Below, piece by piece: positions 26,536 through 35,499 of a stretch of 64,000 nucleotides of DNA; the stretch's first letter is position 1; each line of letters opens with the position of its first letter. The notes beneath the pieces are model-generated. The model had not been told where the DNA came from. It saw only the letters and a list, made by a program, of their open reading frames with translations, and ran no database searches. The DNA is taken from positions 62,001 through 126,000 of the forward strand of contig JADLHZ010000102.1 of assembly GCA_020848545.1 (NCBI GenBank), in the 5' to 3' direction. Both the position numbers and the translations under genes were made by a program. Origin of the DNA: Deltaproteobacteria bacterium. Lineage in GTDB: Bacteria > Myxococcota > JADLHZ01.

Positions 26536-27735
26536 ATGGTCAAGCGCTGCCTGCTCCTGTTGATCCTGACCGCCTGCGAAGCTCCCCACGCTCTGCGCTT
26601 CGTCGTCGACGATCGCGAGATCGCCGCGCACGACGCCGGCCTCGTCACGCTGACGCAGCCGCGCGAGCTCGTCTTCATGCTCGACAATCGATCCGAGAGC
26701 GCCGTCGCGCTGCGCGAGCCCGAGGTACGTGGCGATGCGTTCTTGCTCGTCGGCGATGACTGCGGTCGCTCGCTTGGCGCCGGCGATCGCTGCTCGTTGC
26801 GCGTGAGCTTCGATCCGCTCGGCGAGAGGGAGCACAAAGCTTCGCTCATCGTGCGCTACGTGCAAGATGAACAGACGCGCGAGATCAGCTTGCCCGTCTC
26901 AGGCCGCGGGCGGCTCGACTGCGCGGTCGGCGTGGCCATGAACGATGCGCGGCAAAAAGGTTCCGCAGCGGCGCTGGCTGAAAACGGCGCGCAAGCAGCG
27001 CTCGGCGACGCCGCGGGACGCGCCCTCACCTACGATGACGGTTACTCCAAGCGCTACGAGAGCGCGTCACAAGAGGGCTACGCCGCTGGGTACGCGGACG
27101 GCAGCTACGAGACGGCGTATCGCGCGAGGTACAGCGAAGGCGTCTACGCCGGAAAGAACGACGCGCACGCGTGCAGCGACGGCGCCGCGGCGGGCGACAA
27201 AGACGGCTACGCGGACGGCGCTCTTGCCGGGCTCGCCGATGGCCGCGCCGCCGGAAAGAGCGACGGTTACCCCGTCGGCTATGCGCGCGGAAAAAGCGAC
27301 GCCAAAGATGGCTGTGAATCGCCCGCGCGCGACGTTCACTCGGCGCTCTCGTCCGACGATCCAGCGCTCACCGGCGCGTGTTGGAAGCGCGGCTATCAAC
27401 TGTCGCTCGATCCGCTCGCGCAAGCGAACGCCTATCGCGAGGCGGCGGCGGCGAACGCTCCGTATCAGCGCGGCCGCGCGGACGGCTTCACCGCCGGATA
27501 CGCGGTCGGCTTCGCGGCCGGTGACGCACAAGCGTTCGCGACCGGCGACGCGCGTGGCTACGACGACGGCTATCGCGCTGGCGCCGATGAACGCTTCGCC
27601 GCTTGCTACGACGCGGGCTACAAGGGTGGCGTAGACGATGGGTATGACGATGCCGCAACGAGCGGCTACTCGGCCGGATACCAAGACGGCTTCGACGACG
27701 GCTACGAAGACGGGTGGGAAGACGTTTGCGGCTGA
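26536..27735 (+). CDS. Lipoprotein with N-terminal Ig-like domain and GY-rich repeat region
   Basis: 399 residues. ATG 26536 gives the lipoprotein signal MVKRCLLLLILTAC. Residues ~15-125 resemble ASPM/SPD-2/Hydin-type or CHU_C-like Ig domains (FVVDDREIAAHDAGLVTLTQ, RCSLRVSFDPLGEREH). From ~160 on, a Gly/Tyr/Ala/Asp pattern (GYAAGYADGSYETAY, GYADGALAGLADGRAAG, GYSAGYQDGFDDGYEDGW) repeats with roughly 8-residue periods; a region with three Cys in the middle breaks it. Such repeats could form a helical/adhesive stalk, or bind cations through Asp. Function unknown. Confidence 0.6.
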   Translation: MVKRCLLLLILTACEAPHALRFVVDDREIAAHDAGLVTLTQPRELVFMLDNRSESAVALREPEVRGDAFLLVGDDCGRSLGAGDRCSLRVSFDPLGEREHKASLIVRYVQDEQTREISLPVSGRGRLDCAVGVAMNDARQKGSAAALAENGAQAALGDAAGRALTYDDGYSKRYESASQEGYAAGYADGSYETAYRARYSEGVYAGKNDAHACSDGAAAGDKDGYADGALAGLADGRAAGKSDGYPVGYARGKSDAKDGCESPARDVHSALSSDDPALTGACWKRGYQLSLDPLAQANAYREAAAANAPYQRGRADGFTAGYAVGFAAGDAQAFATGDARGYDDGYRAGADERFAACYDAGYKGGVDDGYDDAATSGYSAGYQDGFDDGYEDGWEDVCG

Positions 27736-27802
27736 AGGCTGGCGAAAGAGATCCGACAAAGGTCCGCAGCGGCACCGGGGGGGCACGCCGATAACGTGGG
27801 CG

Positions 27803-29158
27803 ATGCCGCGTTGGATCATCGGACTCTTGCTCGCCGGCTGCGGGACGCCTGTGGCGACGCCGGACTCCGCACCTGCGCCCGTCGCCGACACGGTGGCAAC
27901 GACTGGACCCGACGCGATGCCATCGCCATCGCCATCGCCATCGCCATCGCCATCGCCATCGCCATCGCCCGAGCCGACACCCGATCCACCGCCCGCACCG
28001 GAAACGCCGTTTCCCACCCGTTATCCCCGCGGCGCGCTGCACTCGCCGCTCTCGCCCTACGTCGTCGATCGTCTGCGCGCGATCGCCGTCAACGCCGCCC
28101 CGCGCTTCTCTCGCGTCGGCGACTCGATCACCGTCTCGCCGAGCTTCCTCGATTGCTTCGCCGCCGCCGCTGTCGACTACGGCGCGCATCCTGAATGGCA
28201 GGCGGCCGCGCAAACGTTCGCCGCGTCCTTTCCGCGCGCCTCGCTCGCAGCCAAGGGCGGCTGGGCCGCGTTCAACGTGCTCGGAGGCACGACATCGCCG
28301 CTCGACAAGGAGATCGCGGCGTACGATCCGAGCTTCGCGGTGGTCATGCTCGGCACGAACGACTCGGCCTACGGTCCTGCGAGCTACGACTTCTTCGCTT
28401 ACGCGGACGACATGTTCGAGATCGTCGACGCCCTGATCGCGAGCGGCGTCGTGCCCATCGTCAGCAGCATCCCACCGCGCACGAACAACCCGACCGCCGC
28501 GGCGCGCGTGCCGAGCTACAACTCGTTCCTGCGCGGCCTCGCCGAGGCGCGGCAGATTCCCTTCGTCGACTACTACACGCCGATGCTCGCGCTGCCGAAC
28601 AAGGGCCTCAGCGGCGACGGCGTGCACCCGAGCGTGAAGAGCGGCGCGCCGTGCGATCTCGCCGCGGCGTACGGCTACAACTTGCGCAACGCGGTGACGA
28701 TCGAGGCGCTGCATCGCGCAAAAGCGGTGGTGCTCGACGGCGCCGCGGCACCCGATCCCGCCGGCGTGAGACTGGCGGGCAGCGGCACGAGCGCCGATCC
28801 GATCATCATCGACGCGCTTCCGTTCGCGCACGCGGCCGACACTTCGCGCGCGCCCCAAGACGTGATCGAGGGCTACCCCGCTTGCGACCAAGGCCAGAAC
28901 GAGTCGGGCGGCGAAGTGATCTATCGCCTCACGCTCACCGCGGCGACGACGATCACGGCTCGCGTCGTCGACCCCGGCGCGCCCGACATCGACGTGCACC
29001 TCTTGCGCGCCGACGGAACCTGCCTCGCACGCGCGCATCGGTCGCTCACCCTGGCGCTCGACGCCGGCAGCTACGCGCTCTCGCTCGACACCTTCGTCAG
29101 CGGCGGCAGCGCGAAGGCCGGCGAGTATCTCTTGCTCGTCGACGAAGAGCCGGAGTGA
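27803..29158 (+). CDS. SGNH/GDSL hydrolase, lipoprotein
   Basis: 451 residues. ATG 27803 gives MPRWIIGLLLAGCGTP, a lipobox LAGC. A Pro-Ser run follows, encoded by eight CCATCG units at 27920-27967. The catalytic domain has SGNH blocks: GDSIT (nucleophile Ser), GTNDS, and GDGVHPS (Asp-His). Esterase or deacylase on a lipid, glycan or acylated substrate at the cell surface. The C-terminal ~110 residues (GEVIYRLTLTAATTITARVV) resemble a PPC-type or beta-sandwich appendage. Upstream gene (GY-repeat lipoprotein) is 67 bases away on the same strand. Confidence 0.82.
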   Translation: MPRWIIGLLLAGCGTPVATPDSAPAPVADTVATTGPDAMPSPSPSPSPSPSPSPSPEPTPDPPPAPETPFPTRYPRGALHSPLSPYVVDRLRAIAVNAAPRFSRVGDSITVSPSFLDCFAAAAVDYGAHPEWQAAAQTFAASFPRASLAAKGGWAAFNVLGGTTSPLDKEIAAYDPSFAVVMLGTNDSAYGPASYDFFAYADDMFEIVDALIASGVVPIVSSIPPRTNNPTAAARVPSYNSFLRGLAEARQIPFVDYYTPMLALPNKGLSGDGVHPSVKSGAPCDLAAAYGYNLRNAVTIEALHRAKAVVLDGAAAPDPAGVRLAGSGTSADPIIIDALPFAHAADTSRAPQDVIEGYPACDQGQNESGGEVIYRLTLTAATTITARVVDPGAPDIDVHLLRADGTCLARAHRSLTLALDAGSYALSLDTFVSGGSAKAGEYLLLVDEEPE

Positions 29159-29212
29159 TCCTGGCCGCGGGTTTTTTCTGGCGAACGAGGCGCCGTCGTA
29201 TTTACTGCGAGC

Positions 29213-30871
29213 ATGCTCCTCACCCTGCTGCTCGTCTCCTCGTTACTGCGCGACAATCTCAAGCCGGTCGCCCCTGAGCCGGGCGCGCCGGTCATCGGCA
29301 AGCATCGGCCGAGTTGGTGCAAAGGCAAGTCCGACAAGTACGGACCGGACGCGCTCCCGCTCGCGACCATCAGCGACTCTTGGGCAGATCGCGAAGAGGC
29401 GATGGTGCAGATGCTGTGCGGCGATCCCGACGAGCCCGTGTTCCAGGAGCAAGTCGGCCACTACTTTCAGCGCTGGGCCAACTACACCGGCCAGAACGCG
29501 GCGCAGCTCGACGAGTACTTCGCCGCCGCGAGCGATCGGGAGAAGTGGGACAAGGCGCACGAGGCAGCGTGCCAGAAAGTCGCCGTCGGCGAGGAGTCGC
29601 CCGAGCGCGAGCAAACGCTCGGCATCATGAGGAAGGCCGTCGTCGGCTGCGGGTACGAAGCGCAGGTCAACACGCCGTATCACCTCAGCTTCAACCTGAT
29701 GCAGACCCTGAAGAACGAGCTCTGGCACTTCGATCGCGACGCGGCCGTGCCGTCGCAGCTTGCGGCGATCTACCGCGTGCTCGCGTGTGTCGGGTCGTCC
29801 GACGAGAAGGATCTCTCGCAGGTCGCCAAGTTTGCCGGCTGCCGCGCGGACGTGGCGCAGCTCGACGAGAAGAAACTCGTGGCGGAGATCGCGGCCGAAG
29901 GCCTCAATGAGTACGCGCGCCTCGTCGCGCTCCAATCCATGGGCGTCGCCAAGCGCCGCGCGGCGCCGCTCGAAGCCGCACTCCAAGCGAAGGCCAAGGA
30001 CGCCGACATGCGCGAGGTGCTGATCGATGCGCCAGCGCGTGCGTGGAAGGAGTGGGAGGCCGCGTACGCTGCCAACAAGGCCGCGATCGATGCTGCGCGC
30101 GCGTTCGAAGACAAGTTCCACGGCACGCGAAAGAGCGCGACGAAGGGCTGCCTGACCTCCGCCTACGCTGGCTTCGACGCGTTCATGAAGGCGCACACCG
30201 GCTCGACGCCGGAAGCGGTGATGGACCAAGCGACTTCGCCCGCGGGCGCCCTCCTGCTCGAGCACGTACGCAGCTGCAACGAGGCCGAGGGACGCAAGGA
30301 GCTCGCGGCGGCGCTCGGCGATCTCGTGCGTTGGGGCTACCCGCGTCGTGGGCCCCGCTTCCTCGCGCACGTGGAGATGGTCAGTGCGTTGTCGAAGATC
30401 CTCGCCGATCGCACGAAGTTTCCCCTCGAAGGAGCGATGGTCTCGACGCAATTCGACGCACCGGTCGAGATCGGGATGAAGAACATGATCTGGTCGCCCG
30501 AGAAGGGCGGCACCGTCGCGAAGGTCACGAAGAAGGGCGACAAAGTACACGTCGACTTCAAGACCGAGAAGTGGATGGAGGACGAAGTGTTCTGCGAGCA
30601 GACGAACCGGATCGCGATGTTCGAGCGCGACGGCACGCCGATCTATCACCGCAACTGCAAGGCGACTGGCCGGCGCGTCGAGAAGTCTTCGACCTCCGAG
30701 CCGTTCTGGATGTGGTCGCAGATGGCCGACGGCATCAAGCCCGGCACCTTCGTCCGCTATCGCACCGGCGCGAACTACGTGGACATGGTGTTCGAGGGGC
30801 TGCCGATCGAAGTCTGGGCGGACAAGAAGGCGAAGAAGCTCGTGGCGGTGCTCGGGATGTTGGCGAAGTGA
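29213..30871 (+). CDS. Secreted protein of unknown function
   Basis: 552 residues; MLLTLLLVSSLLRDNLKP is a weak signal peptide. The body is mostly helical (RTKFPLEGAMVSTQFD, RAWKEWEAAYAANKAAIDAA). The C-terminal ~120 residues are beta-rich (TVAKVTKKGDKVHVDFKT, VEVWADKKAKKLVAV). Six or more Cys are spread through the sequence, suggesting disulfides. No family recognised; probably a myxobacterial hypothetical. Confidence 0.55.
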   Translation: MLLTLLLVSSLLRDNLKPVAPEPGAPVIGKHRPSWCKGKSDKYGPDALPLATISDSWADREEAMVQMLCGDPDEPVFQEQVGHYFQRWANYTGQNAAQLDEYFAAASDREKWDKAHEAACQKVAVGEESPEREQTLGIMRKAVVGCGYEAQVNTPYHLSFNLMQTLKNELWHFDRDAAVPSQLAAIYRVLACVGSSDEKDLSQVAKFAGCRADVAQLDEKKLVAEIAAEGLNEYARLVALQSMGVAKRRAAPLEAALQAKAKDADMREVLIDAPARAWKEWEAAYAANKAAIDAARAFEDKFHGTRKSATKGCLTSAYAGFDAFMKAHTGSTPEAVMDQATSPAGALLLEHVRSCNEAEGRKELAAALGDLVRWGYPRRGPRFLAHVEMVSALSKILADRTKFPLEGAMVSTQFDAPVEIGMKNMIWSPEKGGTVAKVTKKGDKVHVDFKTEKWMEDEVFCEQTNRIAMFERDGTPIYHRNCKATGRRVEKSSTSEPFWMWSQMADGIKPGTFVRYRTGANYVDMVFEGLPIEVWADKKAKKLVAVLGMLAK

Positions 30872-30873
30872 AG

Positions 30874-31338
30874 CTAAGCGAGCCCAAGTGACGAGCGAGC
30901 CAGCGCGTCGGCTTCTCGGTTCTTGTGCCGCGGGATCCACGTGAGCTCCACGTGCTCGAAGCGCGCGATCCGCTCGCGTGCCGCGGCGTAAACATCGCGC
31001 AGCCGCGGAATCGCCGTGCGATCCGGGCCGACGGTCTGCGCGATGACGACCGCGTTGTCGCAGTAAACGTGCACCCGCCGCGCGCCGAGCCGTTCGGCCT
31101 CTTCGAGCGCCGCGATCAACGCCAGCGCCTCCGCCTGATTGCTGCACCCGCGCTTGCCGGCGATCCGCGCGATCGTGTGGCGCGCGCCTGTCGGAGAGAC
31201 GATGACCGCGCCGATCGCCATCACGCCGCCGCGAGGGAGCGCGGTGGCATCAGAATGAATGGTCCAATGGTTTCGCTCTGCCGGCGAACACTTGAATGTC
31301 GCGGGATCTCGAGATGAGCGAAACCACATGTGCTTCAC
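30874..31338 (-). CDS. RNase HI-like (RVT_3) protein
   Basis: 154 residues, from GTG 31338 overlapping the upstream stop (GTGA); ATG 31329 is an alternative. Conserved elements: HSDATALPRGG (first Asp), NQAEALALIAALEEAE (Glu), VYCDNAVVIAQT (Asp) and IPRHKNREADALAR (last Asp). These are the metal-ligand positions of RNase HI-like proteins, which cut RNA in RNA-DNA hybrids. It is convergent with the gene ending at 30871. Confidence 0.78.
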   Translation of the reverse strand: MKHMWFRSSRDPATFKCSPAERNHWTIHSDATALPRGGVMAIGAVIVSPTGARHTIARIAGKRGCSNQAEALALIAALEEAERLGARRVHVYCDNAVVIAQTVGPDRTAIPRLRDVYAAARERIARFEHVELTWIPRHKNREADALARSSLGLA

Positions 31339-32012
31339 TGCGGCGCGCGAACGATTTCAAGCCCCGTCCATCCGGTCGAGTTGTCAGATTCGTAGCGAAC
31401 GAAGATGCGCGTTTCGCCGACCTGCGCGACCGCCGTCGCCGCTTTGGCAGGCGGCGCCTTCGTCGACTTGCGCGCGAGCGTGAAGGCACACCCTTCGGTC
31501 GAATGGTCGGAGTCGTAGCGCACGAAAATGCGAGGCCCTTTCACTTCCTCGACCTTCGCCGTGTAACAGGTGCCGCCCTGCTTCCAGTTGACCTCGACCC
31601 GGTCGCCCGCCTTCCACGGGTTCGGGCCGGCCGCCGCAAGCGCCTTGTCTTCTTCTTTCTGAGCCTCTTGCGCCTTGAGGTTTGGGAGCGCTTCGTACTC
31701 CGCGCGCGTCAACGTGCGCGATGACAGCTCCACACTCTCCGTCCTGCGCTCCGTGGACCCATAGACCCGCCACGGCGCAGAAGGATTGTCGCGCACGAAC
31801 GCTGTATCGAAGCGCCCGTCGAAGTGCCGCTTCGCGTCCGGGAAGCCGGCGATGGTCACCTTCCGCTCGCAAACGACCGGCTGATAGAGCCAGTACGCGT
31901 CGAGGCTGACGACCGCACCGGTCTTGGTGTTCTGATAGAGCTTCTTCTCGGTTTGCACTTCGGGGGCTTTGGTGGCCTTGCAGCTGGCGGTGATGCGAGT
32001 GACGACCGGCAT
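31335..32012 (-). CDS. Protein with two Tudor-like repeats
   Basis: 225 residues from ATG 32012 (GGAGGG directly upstream). The last ~90 residues hold GDRVEVNWKQGGTCYTAKVE with EVKGPRIFVRYDSDHSTEGC and then a second IFVRYESDNSTGWTGLEIV. This repeated beta-barrel pattern is similar to Tudor/agenet/chromo-type domains, which in bacteria are rare and of unknown ligand. The N-terminal part is not recognised and shows no convincing signal peptide. Stop/start overlap with the RNase HI-like gene implies translational coupling. Confidence 0.55.
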   Translation of the reverse strand: MPVVTRITASCKATKAPEVQTEKKLYQNTKTGAVVSLDAYWLYQPVVCERKVTIAGFPDAKRHFDGRFDTAFVRDNPSAPWRVYGSTERRTESVELSSRTLTRAEYEALPNLKAQEAQKEEDKALAAAGPNPWKAGDRVEVNWKQGGTCYTAKVEEVKGPRIFVRYDSDHSTEGCAFTLARKSTKAPPAKAATAVAQVGETRIFVRYESDNSTGWTGLEIVRAPQ

Positions 32013-32085
32013 GGACCCTCCCCTGTGACGCGAGCGCGCGTGGAGGTTTGCCATGAGGGAACTGCATCGACAAGACGATATCCGC

Positions 32086-34863
32086 TTACTGCCGCTCGTA
32101 CGCACCCATGTCGAGCCAGAGAGGGCTACCGGCGCCAGTGTTGGCCTGGCCGGCGTCGTCAACGGTGCGGGGTAAATTGGCACGGTCTAAGGGTGTCGGT
32201 TCGAGAATGATCGCGTCGCCGTCGAGATCGCCGCGATCGATCGGCAACGCCGCTGCATCCGCCGCGTCAACGCACACGCTTCCGGCTCCGAGGCGAAGAT
32301 CGCCAAAGTCGTCGTTGGGCGTCCCCCACCCATCGCCACCGTCTGAAGGTGCACGGGAAAAAAGAGGGTCGCAGGAGGCAAGGTTCCCTGTGCCAGCGGG
32401 CGGTGCGCCCTCGCTCGTGCACGAGTAGTCGACCGTCAACGCCCCGCCCCCCGCATCTGAGTAAAGGGCCGCCGCGCTGTTCGCGGACAAGATGGCGTTT
32501 TTCAGAATCAAATCAGCACGCCCGAGCCGCGACACGGCGCCGCCAGCCAGCACGCCGAGGGTTGCGTTCCCTGCGAATGTGCAGTTGGCGAGAGTCGCCG
32601 TGACGTAGCTCGGTCCAGCCGGGCTCGTGACCATGATTGCCCCCCCCGAACCGTTGCCGGCGGCGACGCTGGCGCGATTACCGACAAAGGCGCTGTTGAC
32701 CACCGTCACGTTGGCCGTGCCCGCTACGGCAAGGGCGCCGCCGCCGCTATTGACGGCGGCAGAGGTGGCGCGATTTGCGCGAAAGTCGGTATCGGCGATG
32801 AACGCAGTCATTGGCGAGGCAGCACTGCCGCCGACGCGAATGGCGCCCCCTGAACCGGCGACATTGTTGCTGAGAACCGAGCGCAGCATCGTGAAGCCGT
32901 CGGTCCCGGTGCCGTAGAGCGCGCCGCCCGTGTTCGAGGCGCTGTTGCCGCTAAACGTGCAGTCCTCAAAGCGGGTGTGAAGTACCGAACCAGAGGAGCC
33001 GGCCATGTAAACCGCCCCGCCATCGGCGAGGCCCGAAGTGCCTGCCTGGTTGGTGTTGAAGGCGCTGCGCCGGAAGGTGGGGCGAGCTTGCGAGTCGACG
33101 TAGACAGCGCCACCATGTCCGCCAACGGTGGTGTTGAGCGAGAACGTCGAGTCTTCAATCACGGCCGCGGTGCCGGTTGCGCTGCTGATCCAGAGGGCAC
33201 CTGCTTCGTTGTTGGCCTGGTTGTTCGAAAACACGGCGCGGCGGACGGTAGCTTGGCTATCGTTCAAAAAAAGACCGCCACCGCGCGCGCTGGTCGCAAC
33301 GAAAACGACAACGTTGTTGCTGAAGGTGCAATCGTCGAGCACCGGCGCTCCGTTGAGAAAATAGGCGCCACCACCCCAATTGCCGCGGTTGTTGCTGAAG
33401 CTGATGCGCGACAGCGTGAGCTGTGAGCTCGAGGCGAAAAGACCACCGCCGCGGCTTTGATTGAGGAGGCCGTTGCCGTTGCCCGCGCGTATGGTCATGC
33501 CATCGAGCCGCGTTGTCGCTCCGCTCGGATTCACCGTCACAACGTTGTAAGCGTTGTCGGCAATTCCGGTGCCCACATCGTCCTGCTTCAAGTCGCCGCT
33601 GAGCACCGTTGGATGAGCGACCGGATCGGCCTGACTGCGCTGTGTCTCTGTTCCAGCGAAGCCGCCGTAGATACGCACGCCGTCGGCGACACGAAACGTG
33701 CTCGCGCGATCGTCGTTGAACTCGAACTGGCCGACGTCTGGATAATAAACGCCCGCCGCGACCCATAACTCCACCGCATAAGTCGCATTCGCCGCCGTGA
33801 ACAAAGCGTCTTGTAGAGACACGAACGCGTCGATCCACGACGCACCCGTGCCCGATCCGCTCGCGCTTTGGTCGACGAAATAGACGTGAGTACACAGGGA
33901 AGGCTCACCTTCGCAGTGCCAGTTGTTTTCGACCGTGCAGCTCGAGGAGCAGCCATCGGTGGCGTCGGTGTCGCCATCGTCGCACACCTCGGCGTTCGAG
34001 ACATCGATGTGCCCGTCACCGCAGTAGTGTGTTTCACCCGCAACGATTGAGCAGCTCGCATTGCACACGCCGCAGCTTTGAAGGCCGTAGGCACAAACTT
34101 CCGTGGTTGTGTTGTCGTCGTCGCAGCTCTCCTGGCCGTCGCCCTTACTCCACACGATGCCATCGCCGCACTCCGGCAACAGGCAGCTGTTGGTGCAATC
34201 GTTGTCGTCCTTCGTGTCGCCGTCGTCGCAGCCCTCGCCGCTGTCTTGCACGTTGTCGCCACAGCGGGGCTGGGTGCAGTCTTCGCGGCATGCGTTTGGC
34301 GCTGTATCTGAGTTGGACAAGCCGTTGTCGCAAGCCTCGTCGCTGTCTTTGATGCCGTCGCCGCAGCGAGGCAACCCGCAGCTCAGCCGACACGCATCCG
34401 CGGTCACGTCCGAGTTTTGACGACCGTTGTCGCAAGCCTCGCCGCGATCGGTGGTGCCATCACCGCAAGACGCGGGGTGGCAATTGCGACGGCAGGCATC
34501 GGCCTCGGTGTCAGAATTGTTATCGCCGGCGTCGCAGGCTTCGCCGAGCTCGCGGTCGATGATGCTGTCGCCACAGCGCGATGGCTGGCACAAGCCGCCC
34601 CGACACACGCCAAGCGCTTCGCCCGCATCGCAGCGATTGCCGTCAGCGGCAGGAACAAGCGCGTGACCTTGTTCCTCGATGCAAGCCGCCGACGCTTGCA
34701 CGCACAACTGCAGCGCGGCGACGCAGCGTTGCGGGGTTGGGCAATCATCGTCAGTTGTGCAAGTCACGGAAACGAGCGACGTGAGCGCTAGATTCACCTG
34801 GCAGCCGCCCAGCGCAAGCGCCAAGCTCAGGAGTGTAACGCCGCGATCGGTCTGGTTACGCAA
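32086..34863 (-). CDS. Secreted beta-helix protein with DUF4215-type Cys-rich repeats
   Basis: 925 residues. TTG 34863 gives a lipoprotein signal (MRNQTDRGVTLLSLALALGG then C); the frame can also be read from TTG 34911. Residues ~90-330 hold six DUF4215-type repeats (CGDGTTDRGEACDNG, CGDGIKDSDEACDNG and similar). About 400-820 are right-handed parallel beta-helix coils (GGGLFASSSQLTLSR, GGAYFLNGAPVLDD, SGGAIRVGG). The C-terminus (PIDRGDLDGDAIILEPTP, LDMGAYE) is a 'choice-of-anchor' (type Q) tail. Predicted surface or secreted protein, adhesin-like or polysaccharide-binding; no catalytic site seen. Confidence 0.7.
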   Translation of the reverse strand: MRNQTDRGVTLLSLALALGGCQVNLALTSLVSVTCTTDDDCPTPQRCVAALQLCVQASAACIEEQGHALVPAADGNRCDAGEALGVCRGGLCQPSRCGDSIIDRELGEACDAGDNNSDTEADACRRNCHPASCGDGTTDRGEACDNGRQNSDVTADACRLSCGLPRCGDGIKDSDEACDNGLSNSDTAPNACREDCTQPRCGDNVQDSGEGCDDGDTKDDNDCTNSCLLPECGDGIVWSKGDGQESCDDDNTTTEVCAYGLQSCGVCNASCSIVAGETHYCGDGHIDVSNAEVCDDGDTDATDGCSSSCTVENNWHCEGEPSLCTHVYFVDQSASGSGTGASWIDAFVSLQDALFTAANATYAVELWVAAGVYYPDVGQFEFNDDRASTFRVADGVRIYGGFAGTETQRSQADPVAHPTVLSGDLKQDDVGTGIADNAYNVVTVNPSGATTRLDGMTIRAGNGNGLLNQSRGGGLFASSSQLTLSRISFSNNRGNWGGGAYFLNGAPVLDDCTFSNNVVVFVATSARGGGLFLNDSQATVRRAVFSNNQANNEAGALWISSATGTAAVIEDSTFSLNTTVGGHGGAVYVDSQARPTFRRSAFNTNQAGTSGLADGGAVYMAGSSGSVLHTRFEDCTFSGNSASNTGGALYGTGTDGFTMLRSVLSNNVAGSGGAIRVGGSAASPMTAFIADTDFRANRATSAAVNSGGGALAVAGTANVTVVNSAFVGNRASVAAGNGSGGAIMVTSPAGPSYVTATLANCTFAGNATLGVLAGGAVSRLGRADLILKNAILSANSAAALYSDAGGGALTVDYSCTSEGAPPAGTGNLASCDPLFSRAPSDGGDGWGTPNDDFGDLRLGAGSVCVDAADAAALPIDRGDLDGDAIILEPTPLDRANLPRTVDDAGQANTGAGSPLWLDMGAYERQ

Positions 34864-35104
34864 TGGCCACGCCCCAACGTGAAGCCTAAGGGATGGCGCC
34901 CACCACGACAAGTTTCACCTATCGCGAAAGCAAGAATGTTTTATTGTACAACGATCGGCCCGCGTTGGTGAGCGCCGGAGGCATTTCCGAAGGTCCCGTG
35001 ACCGTGCCCCCGTGTCAGTCACACGCAGCACCGATGCTAGCGGTAACGTCATCTCGGCAAAGCCACAGAAAATCGATGTCGTCGAACATTCAGTTGAAAT
35101 GTTG

Positions 35105-35118
35105 AAATGGCGGGCCCG
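35105..35118. repeat. att-like direct repeat of tRNA-Arg 3' end, left copy
   Basis: AAATGGCGGGCCCG is identical to 35842-35855, which covers the CCA end, discriminator and start of the acceptor stem of tRNA-Arg. Downstream of it (35119-35140) the sequence also recalls the T-arm part of the tRNA (GCAG...ACCTGC), though imperfectly. Integrases commonly leave such a duplicated tRNA 3' end. Confidence 0.6.
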
Positions 35119-35158
35119 AGTTGCAGTAAATCGTACCTGCCCCGGGGAAAATGACCGA

Positions 35159-35177
35159 TTGTACGGATACCGTACAA
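35159..35177. promoter_or_regulatory. Inverted repeat, likely HigA operator
   Basis: TTGTACGG, a 3-base spacer (ATA), then CCGTACAA: perfect 8-base arms. It ends 16 bases before the higB start (GTG 35194), the expected place for autoregulation by an Xre-type antitoxin. Binding is inferred. Confidence 0.55.
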
Positions 35178-35193
35178 ATGATAACATTCACCT

Positions 35194-35487
35194 GTGATCG
35201 TCAGCTTCGCCGACCAGGCGTCGAAAGACATCTACGACGACACGAACTCGCGGGAGGCTCGGCGCCGGCTTCCACGGGAGCTATGGGCGCTGGCGCAACG
35301 AAAGCTGTCGATGTTGAACGTGACCCGAGATCTCGCCCAACTGCGAAATCCGCCGGGAAACCGGCTGGAGGCGCTTCGTGGCGATCGCCAGGGACAGTGG
35401 AGCCTGCGCATCAACGATCAGTATCGCGTCGTATTCAGCTGGAGCCCGGGCGAAGCCAGCGACGTCGAGATTGTCGACTATCACTAG
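35194..35487 (+). CDS. higB: HigB-type (RelE/ParE superfamily) toxin
   Basis: 97 residues from GTG 35194. Matches the HigB family: ADQASKDIYDDTNSREARR, LPRELWALAQRKLSML, NPPGNRLEALRGDRQGQWS, and the end NDQYRVVFSWSP. HigB is a ribosome-dependent mRNA endonuclease. Immediately followed by higA (12 bases after the stop), and controlled through the operator at 35159-35177. It lies within the tRNA-bounded segment. Confidence 0.88.
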   Translation: MIVSFADQASKDIYDDTNSREARRRLPRELWALAQRKLSMLNVTRDLAQLRNPPGNRLEALRGDRQGQWSLRINDQYRVVFSWSPGEASDVEIVDYH

Positions 35488-35499
35488 GAGGACGGTCCT

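Larger units (their letters stand above)
34864..35193. other. Intergenic region upstream of HigBA, no gene seen
   Basis: About 330 bases between the divergent beta-helix gene and higB. It is more AT-rich than the surroundings. It contains a TTGTACAA palindrome at 34944-34951, one copy of the tRNA-Arg 3' end (35105-35118) and the HigA-type operator (35159-35177). I see no open frame of coding quality. Confidence 0.5.

Noticed and set aside
29157-29178. GC-rich stretch then TTTTTT after the SGNH gene, possible terminator
   Set aside because: Stem too short (CCGCGG only) to support it.
34944-34951. TTGTACAA as a second HigA operator
   Set aside because: Only eight bases and lacks the GG/CC inner pairs of the main operator; 215 bases away.
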